64,000 bases of DNA from assembly GCF_963675975.1 (NCBI RefSeq), contig NZ_OY780939.1:992001-1056000 (forward strand). The letters are read 5' to 3'. Both the position numbers and the translations under genes were made by a program. Positions 25,672-33,633 of this stretch are shown piece by piece. Source of the DNA: Halarcobacter sp. Its GTDB lineage: Bacteria > Campylobacterota > Campylobacteria > Campylobacterales > Arcobacteraceae. Within the stretch, counting starts at the first letter, position 1, and every line of letters starts with the position of its first letter. Below the pieces are notes generated by a model. The model did not search any database, had not been told where the DNA came from, and saw only the letters and a list, made by a program, of their open reading frames with translations.

Positions 25672-25689
25672 TTTAAATTAGGATATTTT

Positions 25690-26292
25690 TTGGCAATTAT
25701 AGTAGATAAAGTACAAAAAAGAAAAGATATAGCACTCTCTTGCAAAGAATTAATGATTGAAGAGGGAATAAATAATATTTCGATATCAAAACTTGCAAAA
25801 GAAGCAGGGATTAGTAAAGGCAGTTTTTATGACTATTTTACTAATAAAAATGATTTGGTATTTGAAATAATAAATTTATCCTTACTAAAACACAATACGA
25901 TTAAGGAGGAAAAACTTAATAATGCTAAAACTTCACGGGAAAAAGTAAAAATTTTTTTAGAAATATTTTATGAAGAAGAAGATGATGAATTAAGAAACCT
26001 TTATAAAGAGTTTTTATCAATCTCTTTATCTGAACCTACTAAAGATATAATTGATTATCACACTAGACATAATGAAGAGTACTATATATGGTTTAAATCT
26101 ATATTTGATGAGGGTATAGAAAAAAAAGAGTTAAAACCAGAAGCAGCAAAACTTATAAGTGGACTTTTTTTATTAGGTACTGGTGTTTTTATATCTCAGT
26201 TGACTTGTAAAGTTAGTACAAACTCAAAAAATGAAATAGATAATTATGTTGATACAATTTTTGATTTAATAGAAAATCAAGATTGTAATTGA
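25690..26292 (+). CDS. TetR/AcrR-family transcriptional regulator
   Basis: A 200-residue repressor-type protein. I chose the TTG at 25690 because AGG lies seven bases upstream and because a longer frame starting at 25633 would run through the operator. The N-terminal helix-turn-helix is typical: MIEEGINNISISKLAKEAGI then SKGSFYDYFTNKNDLVFEI. The C-terminal domain is a ligand-binding helical bundle. It precedes the TolC-adaptor-RND genes in the same direction and probably represses itself and them, being released by a pump substrate. Confidence 0.9.
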   Translation: MAIIVDKVQKRKDIALSCKELMIEEGINNISISKLAKEAGISKGSFYDYFTNKNDLVFEIINLSLLKHNTIKEEKLNNAKTSREKVKIFLEIFYEEEDDELRNLYKEFLSISLSEPTKDIIDYHTRHNEEYYIWFKSIFDEGIEKKELKPEAAKLISGLFLLGTGVFISQLTCKVSTNSKNEIDNYVDTIFDLIENQDCN

Positions 26293-26316
26293 TTAGTATA
26301 AAATATGTTATATAAT
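26289..26316 (+). promoter_or_regulatory. Possible internal promoter of the efflux genes
   Basis: TTGATT (26289-26294), a 16-base spacer and TATAAT (26311-26316), 39 bases before the ATG of the TolC-like gene. It would allow pump expression apart from the TetR promoter. No TetR operator copy is seen here. Confidence 0.4.
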
Positions 26317-26354
26317 AAAAAATAAGATTATAAAATAGATAATAAGGATTTAAA

Positions 26355-27590
26355 ATGAAAAAAAGTGTAGCTATTCTTTTAATTGTACCTTTTGCATTAT
26401 TTGGTGAAAGTTTAACACAATTAATTGAATTAACTAAAAACAATAAGATGATTGACTCTTCAAGAATTAGTATTGAAAGTACAAAAGATTCTTATAAAAG
26501 TGTTCAAAATTCATATTTGCCTCAATTTACTGTAGGTGCAAATTATCAAAGAACAAATAAAGAAACAAGTGGAGTACCACATAGCAGAAACACAATTCAA
26601 GGTAGCGTAGATTATGTTATTTATGATGGTGGTAAAAAATATAATGTATATGATTCATATGAAGCATCAATTGAACAAGGTAAAAATAGTTTAGTTAATC
26701 AAGAAAATGAGATAGCTTTACAAGTAACAGATTATTATTTTACTTATTTATCTTTAGGAGCTCAAAAAGAGGCTAAATCAAAAGAGATTGAACAATTAGA
26801 AGCACAATATACGAGATTAAAAAGATTTTTAGATGCAGGAACAACAACTGAAGATGAAGTTCAAAAAATAATTTCAAGAATTGAAACTGCAAGAGTTGAA
26901 TTACATGAGATTGAATTAAATATTCAAACTATTACACACAATCTTGAATATGTAGTAGGTAGATCTGTATCTATAGAAAAAGGTTCATCTGTTGATGAAT
27001 TTAATTCAGATAATGCTCAATTAAGAGCAGATATCAAAGCTTTAGAGTATCAATTAGAAGCACTACTAGCTGATGCAAAAGCAACTAAAAGTGGAACATT
27101 GCCAACAGTTACTGTAAATGATACATATGCTAGAAATGATTTAAATTTTAACTCAAGTACATATAGTAGCAATAGTGATGAATATAACCAAAATATTGCA
27201 TCTGTTAACTTATCATGGAAAATATTTGATTTTGGAGCTACAAGTAGAGAATATCAAGCAGCATATAAACAATATTTAGCTTTAAAATCTCAATATGAAT
27301 ATGAAAAAAATAAAGCATCAGTTGATTTAAAACTAGCAAAAAAATCTTATGAGATTGGTAAATTAAAAGTTAAATCTGCAGTTGCTGGGTTAAATGCAGC
27401 AAATAGTGCTTATGATGCTATTAAAGCAAAATTTGAAAATGGATTAGTTGATAATGTGTCATATTTAGAAGCTTTAAGTGAAAAATATGATGCAGAGAGT
27501 GCATTACAAGTTGCACAATATGATTTAGAAATTAGAAAAGCAAATATAATTTACTATAGTGGTGAAAAATTAGAGGAGTTTGTAAAATGA
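26355..27590 (+). CDS. TolC-family outer-membrane efflux protein
   Basis: A 411-residue protein with a signal peptide (residues 1-17, FALFGES). It shows the TolC/OEP layout of two repeated halves: a strand region (FTVGANYQRTN; later ASVNLSWKIFDFGATSREYQ) and long helical segments (LEAQYTRLKRFLDAGTTTED; KAKFENGLVDNVSYLEALS). It would form the outer-membrane channel of the pump encoded by the next two genes. A strong AAGGAT precedes the ATG, and the gene overlaps the adaptor gene by four bases. Confidence 0.92.
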   Translation: MKKSVAILLIVPFALFGESLTQLIELTKNNKMIDSSRISIESTKDSYKSVQNSYLPQFTVGANYQRTNKETSGVPHSRNTIQGSVDYVIYDGGKKYNVYDSYEASIEQGKNSLVNQENEIALQVTDYYFTYLSLGAQKEAKSKEIEQLEAQYTRLKRFLDAGTTTEDEVQKIISRIETARVELHEIELNIQTITHNLEYVVGRSVSIEKGSSVDEFNSDNAQLRADIKALEYQLEALLADAKATKSGTLPTVTVNDTYARNDLNFNSSTYSSNSDEYNQNIASVNLSWKIFDFGATSREYQAAYKQYLALKSQYEYEKNKASVDLKLAKKSYEIGKLKVKSAVAGLNAANSAYDAIKAKFENGLVDNVSYLEALSEKYDAESALQVAQYDLEIRKANIIYYSGEKLEEFVK

Positions 27591-28717
27591 GAAAAATTAA
27601 AGGTTTATTAGTAGTTTCTGCATTAGCATTAACTACAATTTCATCAAGTCTTTTAGCAGCTGAAGGTGCTCCAGCTGGAAAACAAATGCCAGCACCAAAA
27701 GCTGATGCGTACATTGTACCTGAAGCAAAAGATTTAAAAATTGATTTAAAATACCCAGCACAAATTAAAGCTTTAAAAAGTGCAGTAGTTTATTCTAGGG
27801 TTCTTGGAGTTTTAGAAGAATTAAGATTTGAAGAGGGTAGTCAAGTAAATAAAGGTGATTCTTTATTTAAAATAGAAGATGCTTTATATCAAGCAAAAGT
27901 TGATGCTGCTGTTGCATCAGTTAAAATGAATCAAGCAACACTTGATAATGCAACAAGAAGTTGGGAAAGAATTAAAAAACTTTATAAAAGTAAAGCTGTA
28001 ACTACTGAACAAAGAGATAATGCATTATCAACTTATGAAGAAGCTTTAGCTTCTCTTGCATTGGCAAAAGCAGAGTTAAAACAAGCACAAATAGATTTAG
28101 ATTATACAAAAGTTAAAGCTCCTATCTCAGGTATTGCAGGTATAAAAAAAGTTGATGTAGGTAACTTAGTAACATCAAATCCACCAATGGAATTAGTAAC
28201 AATTACTCAAAATGAGAAAGTTTATATTGATTTTTCTATGCCATTAAGTGATTATAAAAATGTAAAAAGTGGATTATGGGCAATTCCAGAAAATGGAAAA
28301 ATTAATGTTACAGTAAATGTAAATGACAAACCTGTAGAAGCAAAAGGTTATGTTGATTTTATAGATGTAAATATTAATAAAGATACTTCAACAGTAAAAA
28401 TGAGAGCATTAGTTGATAATGCAGATAAAAAACTTATGCCAGGTAACTTTGTAAGGGTTGCATTAGATGGAATTGTACAAAAAAATGTAATTACTATTCC
28501 TCAAAAAGCATTATTACAAAACCCATTAGGTACTGTAGTATTTATTGAAAAAGATGGTAAAGCAGCAGTTAGACCAGTTGTAATTGGAAACGAAAGTGGT
28601 GATAAATTTATTGTTGTAGGTGGTCCATTACAAAGTGGTGATAAGGTTCTTGTTAACAACTTCTTTAGAGTTAAACCTGGTAATCCTGTAGCTGTTGACA
28701 AAATAATAAACAAGTAA
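27587..28717 (+). CDS. RND efflux periplasmic adaptor (membrane fusion protein)
   Basis: A 376-residue HlyD/AcrA-type protein with a signal peptide (residues 1-24, SSSLLAAE). It has the usual order of a lipoyl half-motif (RVLGVLEELRFEEGSQVNKG), a helical hairpin (about 100-160), the second lipoyl half (YTKVKAPISGIAGIKKVDVG), a beta-barrel domain and a membrane-proximal domain with IPQKALLQNPLGTVVFIEKD. No lipoprotein cysteine is present. It bridges the inner-membrane pump and the TolC-like channel. Confidence 0.94.
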   Translation: MRKIKGLLVVSALALTTISSSLLAAEGAPAGKQMPAPKADAYIVPEAKDLKIDLKYPAQIKALKSAVVYSRVLGVLEELRFEEGSQVNKGDSLFKIEDALYQAKVDAAVASVKMNQATLDNATRSWERIKKLYKSKAVTTEQRDNALSTYEEALASLALAKAELKQAQIDLDYTKVKAPISGIAGIKKVDVGNLVTSNPPMELVTITQNEKVYIDFSMPLSDYKNVKSGLWAIPENGKINVTVNVNDKPVEAKGYVDFIDVNINKDTSTVKMRALVDNADKKLMPGNFVRVALDGIVQKNVITIPQKALLQNPLGTVVFIEKDGKAAVRPVVIGNESGDKFIVVGGPLQSGDKVLVNNFFRVKPGNPVAVDKIINK

Positions 28718-28726
28718 GGAAAATAG

Positions 28727-31700
28727 ATGTTTTCACGTTTTTTTATAAATAGACCAATATTTGCAACAGTATTGTCTATTTTAATTATATTAGCAGGGCT
28801 AATTTCCATAAATATTTTGCCTGTTAAAGAGTATCCTGCTGTAACTCCACCTCAGATTAATGTATCAGCTACATATCCTGGGGCAAATGCACAGACACTT
28901 TCTTCAACAGTAGCAACTACATTAGAAAATGCCATAAATGGTGTTGATAATATGACATATATGACATCAACTGCATCACCAAGTGGTGTATTATCTTTAA
29001 GTATTATTTTTGATGTTGGAACTGATGTTGCACAAGCAAAAGTTGATGTAAATAACAGAGTACAATTAGCATTAAGTAGTCTTCCTGAAGAGGTTCAAAG
29101 ACAAGGTATATCTGTAAGAGAAAGATCTCCTGATATGCTTAAAGTATTGGCTTTTAGATCAAAAGGTCAAGTACATGATACAACTTATATTTCAAATTAT
29201 TTAACAGTAAATGTTATTGATGATATTAAAAGAATTAAAGGTATTGGTGACGCAACAGTATTTGGTGCGAAAGATTATTCAATTAGAATTTGGATTGATC
29301 CGGAAAAATTATCATTTTATAATTTAACACCAACTGATGTTAGAACAATTATAAACAGTCAAAATAATCAATATTCAACTGGTACAGTTGGTGCAGCACC
29401 AATTGAAAATATCCAACCATTTACATATTCTATCTCAACAGAAGGTAGATTGAAAAATGTAGCTGAGTTTGAAAATATTATAGTTAGATCAAATGTTGAT
29501 GGTTCAACATTAAGATTAAAAGATATTGCAAGAATTGAATTAGGTTCAGATTCTCATAATACTAGTGCAAATTATAACAAAGAACCAATGATTCCTGTTG
29601 GTATCTTTTTATCTCCTGGTGCAAATGCACTTGAGGTATCAGCTGCATTAGATGCAAAATTATTAGAATTATCTGAGAAATTCCCAGAAGACTTAGAATA
29701 TAAAGTTCCTTATGATGCAACTCTTTTTGTTGATGAATCAATTAAAGAGGTTGTTAAAACTTTATTAGAAGCAATTGTATTTGTTGTAATTTTAATTTAT
29801 CTATTCTTAGGTAACTTTAGAGCAACTATTATCCCTGTACTTGCAATTCCTGTATCAGTTATCGGTACATTTGCGGGGCTTTATGCTGCAGGTTTTTCTA
29901 TAAACTTACTTACACTGTTTGGTATGATTCTAGCCATTGGTTTAGTAGTTGATGATGCTATTATTGTAATTGAAAATGTTGAAAGAAACTTAAGAACTAA
30001 AGCTTTAGGTGTAAAAGATGCAACAATTGAAGCAATGAAAGAGTTAACAACTCCTCTTGTAGCTATTATTCTTGTTTTATCAGCAGTATTTATTCCAGCA
30101 GCACTTACAGGTGGATTTAGTGGGGTTATGTATAAGCAGTTTGCTATTACAATTGTTATGGCAGTTGTTATTTCAGGATTCGTGGCACTTACATTAACAC
30201 CAGCACTTTGTGCAATTTTCTTAAGAAAACATGAACCAGAACCAATTTGGTTAATTAGAAAATTTAACGATTTCTTTGATTGGTCTACAACAGTATTTAT
30301 TGGTATTACAAAACAAACTATTAGATTATGGTTCTTCTCATTAGCATTATTTGCTATATTAATGGGAGCAACATATTCAATTATGAAAATGACACCTTCA
30401 GGACTTGTTCCAACAGAAGATAAAGGGGTATTATTAGTTATTGTTAATATGATGCCATCTACTTCACTAGGTGAATCTAAACAAATAGCAAATGGGATTG
30501 AAAATCAATTGTTAGATCATCCAGATATCATATCTGCTGCTGCAATTACAGGTTTAGATATCTCTTCTTTTGCTTATAAAACAGATGCAGCATTAATGTT
30601 TGCTAAGTTAAAACCTTGGGCAGAAAGACCTTTACCAAATCAAAATTCTCAAGCAATTGCAGGACAATTGATGGGTCAATTTATGATGACTAGTAAAGAA
30701 GCATTTGTTATTCCTGTTAATCCTCCTCCAATTATGGGGATGAGTACAACTGGTGGATTTGAAATGTGGATTCAAGATAGAACAGGTGGTGAGTTAAGTT
30801 TATTAAATCAATATACTCAAGAGATAGTTGCAAAAGCATCAGCTGATCCAAGATTAACATCAGTTAGAACAACTTTAAATACTAATGTTCCTCAATATAT
30901 GTTAACAGTAGATAGAGAAAAAGCTAAATCTATGGATGTAAGTATTCAAGATTTATTTAGCGTTGTTCAACAAACATTTGGAAAAGGTTATATTAATGAC
31001 TTCAATTTATATAGTAGAACTTTCCACGTAAATATCCAATCTGAATCTATGTATAGAGAAAACAGAGATGATTTTAAAAATATTTATGTTAGATCTTCTA
31101 ATAACAATTTAATTCCAGTTAGTGAATTAATTACATTAAAAAGAGAAGTTAATGCAAGTATTATTGAAAGATTCAATATGTTTAATGCATCAAAAATCAC
31201 AGGTAATCCATCAGCTGGATTTGCTTCAAGTGATGCAACTAAAGCTATTGAAGAGATTGCTAGTTCAGTACTTCCTGAAGGATATACAGTAGCTTGGTCA
31301 GGTACAACTTTCCAAGAGAAAAAACTTGAGAAAGAGGGTGATTATACAGCAGTATATGCAGCAGTATTCGTATTCTTAATTCTTGCAGCATTATATGAAA
31401 GCTGGAGTATTCCAATGGCAGTTATTATCTCTATTCCATTCTCAATATTTGGTGCAGCTTTAGCTGTATATTTAAGAGATTTAGAAGCAGATATTTATTT
31501 CCAAGTTGGTCTTATTACCTTAGTTGGTCTTTCTGCAAAAAATGCAATTTTAATTGTTGAATTTGCAATGGACAAATTAGGTCAAGGTTTAAGTTTATTT
31601 GATGCTACAATTGAAGCAGCAAGATTAAGATTTAGACCAATTGTAATGACTTCATTAGCATTTATTGTTGGTACATTACCTCTTGCATTAAGTTCAGGCG

Positions 31701-31840
31701 CAGGTAGTGCTTCTAGACATATTATTGGTACAACAGTTGTTGGTGGTATGATAGCAGCAGTTGTAATTGGGGTATTATTTATTCCATTATTTTTCTACGG
31801 TGTAGTTAGAATTAAACAAAGACTTTCAAGTAAAAAATAA
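28727..31840 (+). CDS. RND-family inner-membrane efflux transporter (AcrB/MexB type)
   Basis: A 1037-residue proton-driven transporter of normal HAE1 length. It starts MFSRFFINRPIFATVLSIL, has the first large periplasmic loop with KEYPAVTPPQINVSATYPGA, and in helix 4 the proton-relay pair in GLVVDDAIIVIENVERN. The second half repeats the topology with GLITLVGLSAKNAILIVEFA. It pumps drugs, bile salts or similar amphiphiles outwards together with the adaptor and TolC-like proteins; the actual substrate cannot be told from sequence. AAGGAA lies before the ATG, 9 bases after the adaptor stop. Confidence 0.96.
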   Translation: MFSRFFINRPIFATVLSILIILAGLISINILPVKEYPAVTPPQINVSATYPGANAQTLSSTVATTLENAINGVDNMTYMTSTASPSGVLSLSIIFDVGTDVAQAKVDVNNRVQLALSSLPEEVQRQGISVRERSPDMLKVLAFRSKGQVHDTTYISNYLTVNVIDDIKRIKGIGDATVFGAKDYSIRIWIDPEKLSFYNLTPTDVRTIINSQNNQYSTGTVGAAPIENIQPFTYSISTEGRLKNVAEFENIIVRSNVDGSTLRLKDIARIELGSDSHNTSANYNKEPMIPVGIFLSPGANALEVSAALDAKLLELSEKFPEDLEYKVPYDATLFVDESIKEVVKTLLEAIVFVVILIYLFLGNFRATIIPVLAIPVSVIGTFAGLYAAGFSINLLTLFGMILAIGLVVDDAIIVIENVERNLRTKALGVKDATIEAMKELTTPLVAIILVLSAVFIPAALTGGFSGVMYKQFAITIVMAVVISGFVALTLTPALCAIFLRKHEPEPIWLIRKFNDFFDWSTTVFIGITKQTIRLWFFSLALFAILMGATYSIMKMTPSGLVPTEDKGVLLVIVNMMPSTSLGESKQIANGIENQLLDHPDIISAAAITGLDISSFAYKTDAALMFAKLKPWAERPLPNQNSQAIAGQLMGQFMMTSKEAFVIPVNPPPIMGMSTTGGFEMWIQDRTGGELSLLNQYTQEIVAKASADPRLTSVRTTLNTNVPQYMLTVDREKAKSMDVSIQDLFSVVQQTFGKGYINDFNLYSRTFHVNIQSESMYRENRDDFKNIYVRSSNNNLIPVSELITLKREVNASIIERFNMFNASKITGNPSAGFASSDATKAIEEIASSVLPEGYTVAWSGTTFQEKKLEKEGDYTAVYAAVFVFLILAALYESWSIPMAVIISIPFSIFGAALAVYLRDLEADIYFQVGLITLVGLSAKNAILIVEFAMDKLGQGLSLFDATIEAARLRFRPIVMTSLAFIVGTLPLALSSGAGSASRHIIGTTVVGGMIAAVVIGVLFIPLFFYGVVRIKQRLSSKK

Positions 31841-31844
31841 AATT

Positions 31845-31869
31845 AAGAGGTTCTTTTGAACCTCTTATT
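31845..31869 (+). terminator. Terminator of the efflux operon
   Basis: AAGAGGTTC, loop TTTT, GAACCTCTT followed by ATTCTT. The stem is perfect but the T tract is weak. It begins 5 bases after the transporter stop. Confidence 0.65.
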
Positions 31870-31939
31870 CTTCCATTAGAATCAAAATCAAAGTAAAACT
31901 TTTAAATAATATAGTTATGTATTTTTAATATACATATAG

Positions 31940-31945
31940 TATAAT
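31940..31945 (+). promoter_or_regulatory. -10 element of the NMT1-GGDEF gene
   Basis: TATAAT 16 bases before the first ATG, in a very A/T-rich leader without a good ribosome binding site for that ATG. Confidence 0.4.
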
Positions 31946-31961
31946 CAGAAATAAAAAATAT

Positions 31962-33575
31962 ATGGAAAAATATATGAAAATATTATTTATGATAATACTT
32001 ATATTTATTAGTATAAATGCCCAAGAAATCAAAGATATTAAAGTACAATTTAGTTGGAAAAATCAATTTCAATTTGCAGGTTTCATTATTGCAAAAGAAA
32101 AAGGATTTTATAAAGATTTAGGATTAAATGTTAAATTATTAGAATTTGATCCAAATAGAAAGCAAATTGATATGATAAAAGGTGGTGAAATTGATTTTGC
32201 AGTAAATAGATCATCTATTTTAATAGATAAATCAAAAGGGCAAAATATAGTAGCATTAGGGGCTATTTTTCAGCACTCTCCACTTGTATTATTAATAAAA
32301 GATAATAAAAATATAGAAAAAATAGAACAATTAGAAAATAAAAAGGTTATGATAACTACAGATGCAAAATTTTCTGCATCAATTATAGCTATGTTAAATG
32401 CAAATGGCATTGAATTATCACAAATAAAAATTTTGAAGCATAGTTTTAATATAGAAGATTTAATTAATGATAAAACTGATGCCATGGCTTCTTATATCTC
32501 TAATGAACCAATTGTATTAGAAGAAAAAAATATTGCTTATAAAGTATTTGATCCAAAAGTATATGGTTTTGATTTTTATGATGATATTATTTACACCACA
32601 AGTTTATTTATAAAAAACAATCCAAATATAACAAAAAAATTTTATGAAGCAACAATTAGAGGATGGAATTATGCCTTTGAAAATATTCCTCAAACAGCAG
32701 AATTAATTTATGAAAAATACAATACACAAAATAAATCACTAAATAGTTTAATAAAAGAGGGAAAAATATTAAAAAACTATGCCTATGACAAACATGGTAA
32801 TATAGGAACCTTAGATAAAGATAGACTAGTTAAAATTAATGATGTGTATAGATTAATGGGATTAGTAAAAAAACAAAATAATATAGAAGAGTTTATATAT
32901 AAAGAAAATAGTGTTAAAAATAGTATAAACTTGGTTATTAGTGATAAAAATTTGTATATTTATATTCTAATATCTGTATTTGTAATATTTATAATTGTTT
33001 TATTAATAATATATTTTGTAATTAAAAAAAAGTGGTTAATTACAAGTTATGTATTTGAAAAAGAGATGAAACAAAAAACAAAACAGTTAAAAGAAGAAGT
33101 ATATATTGATGCTTTGACAAATATTAAAAATAGAAAAGCTTTTGATGAAAAACTAGCAGTAATGTTAAATGATTATAAAAGATATAAAAATATATTTTCT
33201 ATAATATATATAGATATTGATAATTTTAAAACAATAAATGATAATTATGGTCATAAAATAGGAGATGAAGTTTTGTGTAATTTTTGTAGATTAGTAGAAA
33301 CAAAACTAAGATCAAATGATTATTTTTATAGAGTGGGTGGAGAAGAGTTTATTATATTATTACCAAATACAAATATTGAAAATGGTATAAAGGTTAGTGA
33401 GAAATTGTTAGAATCTACAAAAGAAAAAATAAAAATTGAAAATAAAATATGTGTAACAATCAGTATTGGTTTATGTGAAGTTAAAGATGAAGATGATGTT
33501 TGTACTTTATATAAAAGAGTTGATAGCTTACTTTATAAATCAAAAACAGAAGGTAAAGATAGGGTATCTTATTAA
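31962..33575 (+). CDS. Diguanylate cyclase with an NMT1-type solute-binding sensor domain
   Basis: A 537-residue sensor enzyme. An alternative ATG at 31974 gives a cleaner signal peptide (MKILFMIILIFISINAQ) and has GGA upstream. Residues 25-310 match NMT1/THI5-like periplasmic binding proteins (KVQFSWKNQFQFAGF, AKEKGFYKDLGL, GGEIDFAVNRSS). A transmembrane helix lies near 328-352, and a GGDEF domain near 380-537 with the active site GGEEF at 459-463. It probably binds a small molecule in the periplasm and makes cyclic di-GMP in response. The ligand is unknown; free NMT1 proteins often bind pyrimidine-like or other nitrogenous compounds. It opens the signalling island. Confidence 0.88.
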   Translation: MEKYMKILFMIILIFISINAQEIKDIKVQFSWKNQFQFAGFIIAKEKGFYKDLGLNVKLLEFDPNRKQIDMIKGGEIDFAVNRSSILIDKSKGQNIVALGAIFQHSPLVLLIKDNKNIEKIEQLENKKVMITTDAKFSASIIAMLNANGIELSQIKILKHSFNIEDLINDKTDAMASYISNEPIVLEEKNIAYKVFDPKVYGFDFYDDIIYTTSLFIKNNPNITKKFYEATIRGWNYAFENIPQTAELIYEKYNTQNKSLNSLIKEGKILKNYAYDKHGNIGTLDKDRLVKINDVYRLMGLVKKQNNIEEFIYKENSVKNSINLVISDKNLYIYILISVFVIFIIVLLIIYFVIKKKWLITSYVFEKEMKQKTKQLKEEVYIDALTNIKNRKAFDEKLAVMLNDYKRYKNIFSIIYIDIDNFKTINDNYGHKIGDEVLCNFCRLVETKLRSNDYFYRVGGEEFIILLPNTNIENGIKVSEKLLESTKEKIKIENKICVTISIGLCEVKDEDDVCTLYKRVDSLLYKSKTEGKDRVSY

Positions 33576-33633
33576 AAGTTATAGATATTTAAAATAGAGT
33601 TGACTATAATTTAAATTATATAGGAGAATAATA

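Noticed and set aside
25633-25689. Longer N-terminus for the TetR regulator
   Set aside because: The extra 19 residues come from the operator and promoter, and the TTG at 25690 has a well-placed ribosome binding site.
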